DNA of 8,219 nucleotides from Acidobacteriota bacterium (GTDB lineage: Bacteria; Acidobacteriota; Vicinamibacteria; Vicinamibacterales; CAVVIG01). Below are positions 1 through 5,328 of this stretch, piece after piece. Both the position numbers and the translations under genes were made by a program. Position 1 is the stretch's first letter; each line of letters begins with the position of its first letter. Location: NCBI GenBank assembly GCA_003223775.1, contig QHWK01000463.1, positions 1 to 8,219 of the forward strand. Direction: 5' to 3'. A model generated the notes under the pieces. That model worked only from the letters and a program-made list of their open reading frames with translations. It had not been told where the DNA came from and ran no database searches.

Positions 1-765
1 GAGCTCGGCGATCTCGGCGAGGCCTTCAACACGATGGCCGATCGCCTCGTCACGCTGCAGGAGGAAGTCAAGCGCCAGGAGCGCCAGGCGATGTTCGGCC
101 GCGTCGCCGCCGGCCTCGTCCACGACCTCTCGCACCCGATCCAGAACATCGGCAACAGCACGCGGCTGCTGCTGCGCGACGACGTGGACGCCGAGTCGCG
201 CGAGCTGTTCCGCCGCACGATCGAGCGCGAGCTCGCCACGCTCAAGCGCTTCATGGAGGATCTGCGCCACGTCGTGAAGCCGCGGCCGATCGAGCGCTTC
301 CCGATGGACATCAACGGCTCGGTGGCCGAGATCGTCGAGCCGATGCGCACCGAGGGCGAACGCAACGGCGTCACCGTCGAGGCGCAGTACGCGCCGGGCC
401 CGCTCGTCATCGACGGCGACCGCTTCGCGCTCGGCCGCGTCTACCGGAACCTGATCACGAACGCGATTCAGGCGACCGAGCCGGGGGGCAGCGTGACGAT
501 CGCCACCGCGCGCGTCGGCGACCGGATCGAGATCAGCGTCACCGACACCGGCTCGGGGATTCCGCCCGAGCGGCTGTCGGCGATCTTCGACGACTTCGTC
601 ACCACCAAGCGGCGCGGCCTGGGGCTCGGCCTCGCGATCTCGAAGCGGATCGTCGAACAGCTCGACGGCACGATCGCGGTCCAGAGCGAGGTGGGCCGCG
701 GCACGGCGTTCACGCTGCGATTCCCGGCGCGCGACGACCGATCGGCGCAGGCGGCGGCGAGCTGA
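1..765 (+). CDS. Sensor histidine kinase, C-terminal part (HAMP end, HisKA, HATPase_c); 5' end outside window
   Basis: The frame is open from base 1, so the gene continues upstream; the ATG at 34 lies inside the HAMP helix and is not the start. The first codons read ELGDLGEAFNTMADRL, the typical end of a HAMP linker, followed by a coiled-coil-like stretch. The H-box is GLVHDLSHPIQN with the presumed phospho-accepting His at 121-123 (codon 41). The ATPase domain has the N-box (RNLITNA, Asn at 460-462), the G1 box DTGSGIP (from 544), an F-box-like FDDFVTTK and the G2 box GLGLGL (616-633), ending in GRGTAFTLRFP. The protein would autophosphorylate the His and pass phosphate to a response regulator. 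HAMP implies an upstream transmembrane sensor, not visible here. No receiver domain or regulator gene is seen downstream. The family assignment is secure; the signal and partner are unknown. Confidence 0.95.
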   Translation, partial: ELGDLGEAFNTMADRLVTLQEEVKRQERQAMFGRVAAGLVHDLSHPIQNIGNSTRLLLRDDVDAESRELFRRTIERELATLKRFMEDLRHVVKPRPIERFPMDINGSVAEIVEPMRTEGERNGVTVEAQYAPGPLVIDGDRFALGRVYRNLITNAIQATEPGGSVTIATARVGDRIEISVTDTGSGIPPERLSAIFDDFVTTKRRGLGLGLAISKRIVEQLDGTIAVQSEVGRGTAFTLRFPARDDRSAQAAAS

Positions 766-794
766 GATTCTTCGAGATGGGAGAGGGAGGCGTT

Positions 795-1034
795 ATGTTC
801 CGTACGCTCGTGAAGACCGACGCAATGGCCGTCGAGGACAAGACGGTGCCGGTGCGCTACTTCGAGCTGCGCACGCTCCGCGGCGCGCGGCGCTACAGCG
901 CGGAGATCCTGCTCGGACCCGGCGATCGCATCATCCTGGACGATGATTCGGTGTTGAACCTGGAGACGCGGACGATCTGTCTGGTGCCGGCGACGCTCTA
1001 CAGCCGGATGCTCGCGCGAGCGACGGCCGCCTAG
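795..1034 (+). CDS. Small hypothetical protein, 79 aa
   Basis: The start was set at ATG 795 because a strong Shine-Dalgarno-like GAGAGGGAGG lies just before it (781-790). The in-frame ATG at 777 has no such site and would put the purine run inside the gene. The product starts MFRTLVKTDAMAVEDKTVPV and has alternating hydrophobic and charged residues suggesting a small beta-rich fold. It includes FELRTLRGARRYSAEILLG, an acidic turn (ILDDDSVLN) and a C-terminal ICLVPATLYSRMLA. There is no signal peptide, membrane segment, metal motif or helix-turn-helix that I can recognise. It begins 29 bp after the histidine kinase stop on the same strand, so co-transcription is plausible. I do not recognise the family and give no function. 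Codon use matches its neighbours, which supports a real gene. Confidence 0.65.
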   Translation: MFRTLVKTDAMAVEDKTVPVRYFELRTLRGARRYSAEILLGPGDRIILDDDSVLNLETRTICLVPATLYSRMLARATAA

Positions 1035-1053
1035 CGTCCCCACGAGGAAGCGC

Positions 1054-1082
1054 AGCGGCGAGCGATCCGCCGCCGCGCCGCT
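1054..1082. terminator. Possible hairpin between convergent genes
   Basis: AGCGGCG (1054-1060) is complementary to CGCCGCT (1076-1082). A tighter alternative pairs GCGGCG (1055-1060) with CGCCGC (1068-1073) around a 7-base loop. Outside it, CCCCAC (1038-1043) can pair with GTGGGG (1102-1107). The site lies between the converging stops at 1034 and 1122, where a bidirectional terminator would be useful. There is no T-tract, and in DNA this GC-rich such pairings arise by chance, so confidence is low. Confidence 0.25.
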
Positions 1083-1121
1083 CTGGAGCGACCGCGCGCA
1101 CGTGGGGTGGGGGAGCCACGC

Positions 1122-1421
1122 TTACTTCCGAGGGAGCACGGCGTCTTTGAGCTGCTTCGCAATCCGCGCCTTGACGACGGTCTTCGCGGGAATCTTGATC
1201 GCCTCGCCCGTCGCCGGGTTGCGGCCCATCCGCGCCTTCCGCTTCTGAACCACCAGCTTCACCATCCCGGGCAGCACGAATTCTCCGGAGCGCTTCAACT
1301 CTTTCTCGGCGAGCTGCGTCAGCTCGTCGAAGTATTCGCGCGCCTGCGTCCGCTTCGCCTCGAACCGCTCGGCGAAATGCGAAAAGAGTTCGGATTTGCC
1401 CATCCTGCGGGCGTCAGCCAT
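1122..1421 (-). CDS. HU-family (bacterial histone-like) DNA-binding protein, 99 aa
   Basis: The product is a small basic protein with the HU/IHF arm signature GRNPATGEAIKIPAK (residues 66-80), the beta-arm that inserts in the DNA minor groove. It is preceded by an N-terminal helical region (GKSELFSHFAERFEAKRTQA). HU proteins act as dimers that bend and compact DNA; a nucleoid role is assumed from the family. The ATG at 1421 is preferred over the GTG at 1436 because GAGGGGGA lies 6-8 bases before it. Two features differ from classical HU. The turn usually read as GFGTF is PGMVKLVV here. After the arm the usual PKFKPGK-type segment is VVKARIAKQ. These changes suggest an HU-like variant subfamily rather than a damaged copy, as the rest is intact. 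The gene is transcribed divergently from queF and convergently to the small gene upstream, so it is monocistronic. Confidence 0.93.
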   Translation of the reverse strand: MADARRMGKSELFSHFAERFEAKRTQAREYFDELTQLAEKELKRSGEFVLPGMVKLVVQKRKARMGRNPATGEAIKIPAKTVVKARIAKQLKDAVLPRK

Positions 1422-1513
1422 CGGTGTCCCCCTCACGTGCCGCGCTGTGGATGTTCACCGCAGACTGCCGCGCGCGCAGCACCAATCGCGGTTTTGCTTC
1501 GAAAAACTCGCGT

Positions 1514-1543
1514 ATCCTAGCCCGCGCCCTCCGGCAGTGTCAA
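1514..1543 (-). promoter_or_regulatory. Sigma70-type promoter of the HU-like gene
   Basis: On the minus strand a consensus TTGACA (1543-1538) is followed, 18 bases later, by TAGGAT (1519-1514), matching 4 of 6 bases of the -10 consensus. Transcription would begin near 1507, leaving a leader of about 86 bases before the ATG at 1421, which has its own Shine-Dalgarno site. The perfect -35 stands out in GC-rich sequence. The position is seen directly; use as a promoter is inferred. Confidence 0.6.
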
Positions 1544-1581
1544 TTGCGCGCGGCCGCGAACACGCGATTTTCCTAGGGGAA

Positions 1582-1598
1582 TGCTAGAATTTTCGGCC
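1582..1598 (+). promoter_or_regulatory. Extended -10 promoter of queF, placed for a leaderless transcript
   Basis: TGCTAGAAT (1582-1590) is an extended -10 element: TG, one base, then TAGAAT with 5 of 6 consensus bases. Only eight bases (TTTCGGCC) separate the hexamer from ATG 1599, so transcription would begin at or within two bases of the start codon. No Shine-Dalgarno sequence lies in the window usual for ATG 1599; the AGGGGA at 1575-1580 is 18 bases away and upstream of the -10. No clear -35 is seen, which an extended -10 can tolerate. Confidence 0.5.
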
Positions 1599-1949
1599 AT
1601 GTCAAGCTCGACGCTCGAGACGTTTCCGAACCCGCGTCCCGAGCGCGACTACGAGATCGCGATCCACTGTCAGGAGTTCACCTCGGTGTGCCCGAAGACC
1701 GGCCTGCCCGACTTCGGCGACATCCGCATCACCTACGTCCCCGACGCCGCGTGCGTCGAGCTGAAGTCGCTGAAGTACTACATGATCGAGTTCCGCAACC
1801 GCGGCATCTTCTACGAGGCGGTGACCAACCAGATCCTCGACGATCTCGTCGCGGCGATCCATCCGCGGCGCATGACGGTCGTCGGCGATTTCTCCGTCCG
1901 CGGCGGCATCAAAACCGTCGTCACCGCCGCGTACGCGAAAAGCGGCTGA
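1599..1949 (+). CDS. queF: NADPH-dependent 7-cyano-7-deazaguanine (preQ0) reductase QueF, short unimodular type
   Basis: QueF reduces the nitrile of preQ0 to the aminomethyl group of preQ1 using NADPH, in the queuosine tRNA-modification pathway in the cytoplasm. The 116-residue product carries the family signatures. EFTSVCPKTGLPDFG (residues 26-40) holds the Cys that forms the thioimide adduct (C31) and the nearby Asp (D38). VELKSLKYYMIEFRNRGIFYE (53-73) is the QueF motif, with E73 expected to bind substrate. GDFSVRGGI lies near the C-terminus. In Bacillus subtilis QueF a His precedes this Glu (FHE); here it is Tyr (FYE), which may be a subfamily trait. Length fits the single-domain type I enzymes. 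ATG 1599 was chosen because ATG 1581 has a purine run with no spacing and overlaps the -10 element. No queC, queD or queE lies nearby, so the gene stands alone. Its stop is two bases before a palindrome. Confidence 0.95.
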   Translation: MSSSTLETFPNPRPERDYEIAIHCQEFTSVCPKTGLPDFGDIRITYVPDAACVELKSLKYYMIEFRNRGIFYEAVTNQILDDLVAAIHPRRMTVVGDFSVRGGIKTVVTAAYAKSG

Positions 1950-2770
1950 CCGAAAAAGGGGTACGACCCCTTTTTCGTCGGGCACTCGCGGTCCTGCCGC
2001 TCCTCGCGATCGTCTCGCACGCGCCTTCGACCGATCGCATCGTCGCGCTGACGCTCAACACGAAGCACGGCGGCGAGCCGCCCGGGCGCTTCGAGGATCA
2101 GATCGGCGCGATCGCCGCCGCCGCGCCCGACGTCGTCTTCCTGCAGGAAGCGCGATACCAGCAGCTGTCCGCCTACGTCGACGCGTTGAACCGCGCGATG
2201 AACACCGTCGCCTGGCACGGCGACTACGCGCGGCATTGCCGGGCCGGCCACGATCCGACGTGCGCGTCGTTCGCCGACGAGAGCGTCATGATTCTCTCGC
2301 TCCGGCCGTTCGAAACCAGCGAGCGGCACCTGATCTGGGCGCGAGACGACGCGTGGGCGGCGCGCGGCGTGCTTCGCGCGCGGATCGCGATCGGCGACGG
2401 CGCGGCGATCGAAACGTTCTCCTGCCATCTGCCCGCCGACGCCGCGTTCGCCGCGTCGCGCCGCGCGTGGGCCGCGCGCTTCACCACATGGGCGCGCCGC
2501 TTCCCGACGCCGCAGCTCGTCGGCGGCGACTTCAACGACGGCGCGCGATCGGCCGCCGTCGCGGCCATGCGGCGCGTGTACGTCGACGCGTTCGCCGCGC
2601 GCGGATCGGGCCGCGGCGGCACCGAGACCGAGGACGACCAGTCGTACACGAATAGATACGACTATCTCTTTTCGGCTGGTCCGTTGGCGGTCGAATCGGC
2701 TGAAGTGCCGCGCGTGAAGATCTCGGATCACCGGCCACTCGTCGCCGCCTACCGCATCGAACACCGCTGA
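1946..2770 (+). CDS. Secreted endonuclease/exonuclease/phosphatase (EEP) family protein, first tandem copy; start codon apparently lost
   Basis: The EEP (DNase I-like) fold hydrolyses phosphodiesters or phosphomonoesters with a divalent metal; the substrate here is unknown. Numbering from the CTG at 1946, key residues are N38 (TLNTKHG), E68 (VFLQEA), H161 (CHLPA), D195/N197 (VGGDFND), D239 (NRYDYLF) and D261/H262 (SDHRP): a complete catalytic set. C98 and C106 could form a disulfide. An export signal appears to precede the domain: RR, hydrophobic ALAVLPLLAIVSHA, then the mature part. There is no ATG, GTG or TTG in frame between the queF stop and a TTG well inside the domain. The listed start is a CTG overlapping the queF stop (CTGA), given only as the nearest possibility. 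Against the tandem copy the alignment is nearly gap-free and puts the expected start at TTT 1973-1975, inside the palindrome arm. The coding body is intact, so expression rather than catalysis is in doubt. Confidence 0.78.
   Translation: MTEKGVRPLFRRALAVLPLLAIVSHAPSTDRIVALTLNTKHGGEPPGRFEDQIGAIAAAAPDVVFLQEARYQQLSAYVDALNRAMNTVAWHGDYARHCRAGHDPTCASFADESVMILSLRPFETSERHLIWARDDAWAARGVLRARIAIGDGAAIETFSCHLPADAAFAASRRAWAARFTTWARRFPTPQLVGGDFNDGARSAAVAAMRRVYVDAFAARGSGRGGTETEDDQSYTNRYDYLFSAGPLAVESAEVPRVKISDHRPLVAAYRIEHR
1951..1977. repeat. Perfect palindrome, possible terminator or REP-like element
   Basis: The 11-base arm CGAAAAAGGGG (1951-1961) is the exact reverse complement of CCCCTTTTTCG (1967-1977) around the five-base TACGA. 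A GC core flanked by A5 and T5 reads as a rho-independent terminator on either strand, and it starts two bases after the queF stop. The symmetry extending through the A/T runs and the CG ends also resembles dispersed intergenic palindromes (REP/RAYT-type), which would require other copies in the genome. It overlaps the 5' end of the following EEP reading frame, whose frame runs through it without a stop. Confidence 0.8.
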
Positions 2771-2825
2771 GCCGATCATCGGGCACGTCGGTTGCTTCGT
2801 CGATCGCCAACCAGCCAGGACAACC

Positions 2826-4355
2826 ATGAAAACGCTCGCGTCGCTGCTCTTCTTTTTCGTCTCCGTCTCGAACGCGCAGGCTCAATCCGCCCTCACCGTT
2901 GTCACGCTCAACACGAACCATGGAGCCCAGGCGCCGTGGAGCGTCGCCGATCAAGTCGCGGCGATCGTCACGGCTTCACCCGACGTCGTACTGCTCCAGG
3001 AAGCGCATCGCGGTCAGCTCGACCAATATGTCGCGGCGATCAACGCCGGCCTCGGCAGTACGGCGTGGCACGGCGTCGCCGCAAAGCACTGCGTCGCGGG
3101 GAGCGCGCCACAGTGCACGGCGCCGACCGAAGAGAGCGTGATGGTGCTCTCGCGGCTGCCGTTCGTCGAGACCGAGTCGCGCCTGATCTGGGCGCGCGAC
3201 GATTACTTCGTCGCGCGCGCGGCGCTGCGCGCCGCCATGCGCCTCGACGACGGCTCGGCCGTGCAGGTGTTCGGCGTGCACCTGCCGCCGCTCGCTGACG
3301 CGGCGGCGTCGCGCGCGTCGTGGGTGGTCGACTTCCTTCGCTGGGCAGACACGCGGCGCGGTCCCACGATTGTCGGCGGCGATTTCAACGACGTCCCGTC
3401 GTCGCCGCCAATCGCCGCGATGTCGCAGCGCTACGTCGACGCCTGGGCCGCGAAGGGCGGCGGCGATGGCGCGACGCACAGCCGCAACGGCCGCGGCTAC
3501 GTGCGGCGCCTCGACTATCTCTTCTCGTCCGGGCTCGACGTCAGCGCGGCTTCGGTGCCGGCGGTGGCCGTCTCGGATCATCGCCCGGTCGTCGCCACGT
3601 TCACCCTTTCGGCGACGGCGCGCGTCGGCGGCGGCGGCGGCAGTCCCGACACGCCCGCCCCAGGCGGTTCGTTCGCGGCGCTTCTGCAGCCTCAGCCCGC
3701 CTCTCCCGACGGAGACGCCGTGCTCCTCGAGGACGACTTCGACGGCGACGCGCCCGATCCCGCGACGTGGCCCGCCGGCATCGTGAGCGGCACCGAGGAT
3801 CCGACGCTTCCGGTCGCGCAGGCCGGCGGCGCGCTCGTCATCGGTCCGCTGCGCGCGAGCGCGTCGGGCTTCCACTACAACGGGCCAAGCTCGCAGGCGA
3901 TCGATCTGAGCGCCAGCGGCTATGCACAGGTGCAGCTCTTACAGGGCGTCGTCGGTGATCAGGCCAACGCGATGTTCACAGCGGCGAGCAACAGCACGAA
4001 CTTCTATCGCATTTACCAGGCCGGCGCCGCCGGCTCTCAGCGCATCGCGGCGGAAAAGAAGATCGACGATCAGAAGTCGCCGCTCGCGAGCGCGCCGTAC
4101 GATCCCGCGCTCCATCAGATTCTTCGCATCCGCCGCGACTATCGTCCCGACTCCAGCGTTGACGACGTCGTGTTCGAGACGTCTCCGGCGGCGCCGGCAG
4201 CACGAGCCTTCGTCGAGCTGTACCGCGAGAGGTGGGATCCGCGCGTGCAGGCGCAATCGCTGACGTTCGAGATCAAGGCGGGCACATCCGACAAGGAGGC
4301 GTCGCCCGGCACGGCCGTGTGGGATCATTTCCGCGTCGCGCTGGTCGCGCCCTGA
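2826..4355 (+). CDS. Secreted EEP-family phosphodiesterase/nuclease with C-terminal jelly-roll-like module, 509 aa
   Basis: The start is firm: AGGA (2817-2820) lies five bases before ATG 2826, which opens a classic signal peptide (MKTLASLLFFFVSVSNAQAQ, cleavage near A19-Q20 or Q20-S21). Residues 23-262 form the EEP domain with N29, E59, H152, D186/N188, D230 and D251/H252, all expected active-site positions. C89 and C97 match the cysteine pair of the upstream copy. A Gly/Pro-rich linker (266-282) leads to residues of about 300-509, which begin LLEDDFDG and contain many beta strands (SGFHYNGPSSQAIDLS, TAVWDHFRVALV). This resembles a concanavalin/LamG-like jelly roll, probably for binding a ligand or surface; that part is inferred from pattern only. 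It starts 55 bp after the first EEP gene on the same strand and is its paralogue. Related families include secreted DNases and sphingomyelinase-like enzymes; I cannot choose between them. Confidence 0.9.
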   Translation: MKTLASLLFFFVSVSNAQAQSALTVVTLNTNHGAQAPWSVADQVAAIVTASPDVVLLQEAHRGQLDQYVAAINAGLGSTAWHGVAAKHCVAGSAPQCTAPTEESVMVLSRLPFVETESRLIWARDDYFVARAALRAAMRLDDGSAVQVFGVHLPPLADAAASRASWVVDFLRWADTRRGPTIVGGDFNDVPSSPPIAAMSQRYVDAWAAKGGGDGATHSRNGRGYVRRLDYLFSSGLDVSAASVPAVAVSDHRPVVATFTLSATARVGGGGGSPDTPAPGGSFAALLQPQPASPDGDAVLLEDDFDGDAPDPATWPAGIVSGTEDPTLPVAQAGGALVIGPLRASASGFHYNGPSSQAIDLSASGYAQVQLLQGVVGDQANAMFTAASNSTNFYRIYQAGAAGSQRIAAEKKIDDQKSPLASAPYDPALHQILRIRRDYRPDSSVDDVVFETSPAAPAARAFVELYRERWDPRVQAQSLTFEIKAGTSDKEASPGTAVWDHFRVALVAP

Positions 4356-4356
4356 G

Positions 4357-4436
4357 AAGAACGCGGAGTAGGCAAAGCTCGCGGAGACGCGGAATGGCTT
4401 GGCGACTCCGCGGCCTTTTGCCTGCTTTGCGTTCTT
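4357..4436. terminator. Long imperfect stem-loop with CGCGGAG repeat units, bidirectional terminator candidate
   Basis: Three nested pairings lie on one axis. AAGAACGC (4357-4364) pairs with GCGTTCTT (4429-4436). AGGCAAAG (4370-4377) pairs with CTTTTGCCT (4415-4423) with one bulge. CGCGGAG (4380-4386) pairs with CTCCGCG (4406-4412). The right side ends in a T-run (TTCTTTTT), and on the minus strand the left arm ends in TTCTTCTC. It sits immediately after the stop at 4355 and before the minus-strand stop at 4442, so it can serve both converging genes. The units ACGCGGAG, TCGCGGAG and ACGCGGAA recur inside it, which looks like a dispersed repeat rather than a plain terminator. Confidence 0.65.
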
Positions 4437-4441
4437 TTTCG

Positions 4442-5261
4442 TCACCGCACCGTGAACGACGCGACCACCGGCTCGTGATCCGACGCCGCGACGCCGACGA
4501 GCGCGATCGTGTTCACGACTTGCGCCGTGGCTGTTCGGGTTGCCGGTGGCGCGGCCCGCGCGCTGCGCGTCGGCCCACGCGTCGTGGAAGCTGGCGAGCA
4601 CCGGCTGCATCTCCGGCGCTTCGGCGCCGACATTGAAGTCGCCGACGATGAGCAGCGGCTGGCCGAAGCCCTGCGCCCACGCGAGCAGCCGATCGATCTG
4701 CTGCCGCCGCGTGCCGGCCGCCGATCCGCCTGACGACAGGTGCGTCACGACTATCGGGAGGCCGTAGGCGTCGCGCACGCCGACCTGGAGGCCGATGCGG
4801 CTGTCGGGCAGCGGCGTCGTCGCCGACGAGAGCAGGCCGCGCCGCGTCAGGAACGCCAGACCCTCGGTCTCCGGTCCGTCGCCGCGCCCCGTCTGCTGGC
4901 ACGACACGTCGGGCGTGAACCATTCCTGCTGGTAGCGAACGTCCCACGCCTGCCCGGTCGCCGCCGCGACGCCGCTCGCGATCCGCGCCGGCTGATCGTC
5001 GCATCCGTAGAAGGGATGGTTGCGGGTCACTTCCTGCAGGCCGACGATGTCGGGCTGCGCGCGCGCGATGGCGTTGATGGCGCTTTGCAGGTTGTAGCGA
5101 TTGGTCCCGTCGATCCCGTGCTGAATGTTGAAGGTCATCACCTTCAGCGTCACGGCCGGGCGCGACGCGCCCGTGGGGCTGGTCGGCGAGTCGTGTCCGC
5201 CGCACGCGGATCCGATCGCGGCGCAGACAGCCAGCACAGCGGCAGAGATTCGCACGAGCAC
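4442..5261 (-). pseudogene. EEP-family lipoprotein, disrupted near its C-terminus
   Basis: Read on the minus strand from GTG 5261 (alternative GTG 5255), the product opens with a lipoprotein-like signal, VLVRISAAVLAVCAAIGSAC, then GGHDSPTSPT. The presumed lipidated Cys is C20, although Gly at -3 is a weak lipobox. The EEP domain shows N45 (MTFNIQHG), E77 (IVGLQEV), H174 (VVTHLSS) and D208/N210 (VGDFN). After residue 246 (NPNSHG, about 4526) the frame no longer looks like EEP. The conserved end ASDHEPVVASFTVR and a stop at 4442-4444 are found in another frame from about 4525. The expected RxDYxF segment, present in the two other copies, is in neither frame, so a deletion rather than a single-base slip is likely. 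Without correction the upstream frame would run without a stop to 3939, antisense to the neighbouring EEP gene. It is only distantly similar to the tandem pair and lacks their Cys pair. No good ribosome binding site is seen. Confidence 0.75.
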
Positions 5262-5311
5262 ATCGGGAGCAAACGCGTTGCCGAGTGATAAAGACGAGCA
5301 GGCAGGACGAT

Positions 5312-5328
5312 TGCAATACTGCTCGGCG
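5312..5328 (+). promoter_or_regulatory. Possible -10 element of the glycosyltransferase gene, leaderless layout
   Basis: TGCAATACT (5312-5320) has the TG-one-base-hexamer form of an extended -10, with AATACT matching 4 of 6 consensus bases. Eight bases (GCTCGGCG) separate it from GTG 5329, the same spacing as at queF. No Shine-Dalgarno site precedes the GTG. No convincing -35 is present, so this call is tentative. Confidence 0.35.

Noticed and set aside
1107..1520. Plus-strand frame of 137 codons opposite the HU-like gene
   Set aside because: Antisense of a clear HU protein with promoter and ribosome site; no domain in the alternative product.
1437..1598. preQ1 riboswitch upstream of queF
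   Set aside because: The predicted transcript starts at the queF start codon, leaving no leader, and no preQ1-type hairpin with an A-rich tail is evident.
2771..2825. GGTTG/CAACC inverted pair between the tandem EEP genes (2790-2794 and 2808-2812)
   Set aside because: Only five base pairs with no T-tract; expected by chance, and it would overlap the region just before the ribosome site.
2792..3298. Plus-strand alternative frame overlapping the second EEP start
   Set aside because: Arginine-rich low-complexity translation; the overlapping frame has a signal peptide and complete EEP motifs.
3939..4441. Continuation of the third EEP frame beyond 4442, antisense to the jelly-roll EEP gene
   Set aside because: It is a by-product of the frame break in stop-poor GC-rich DNA; the family C-terminus and stop are in the other frame ending at 4442.
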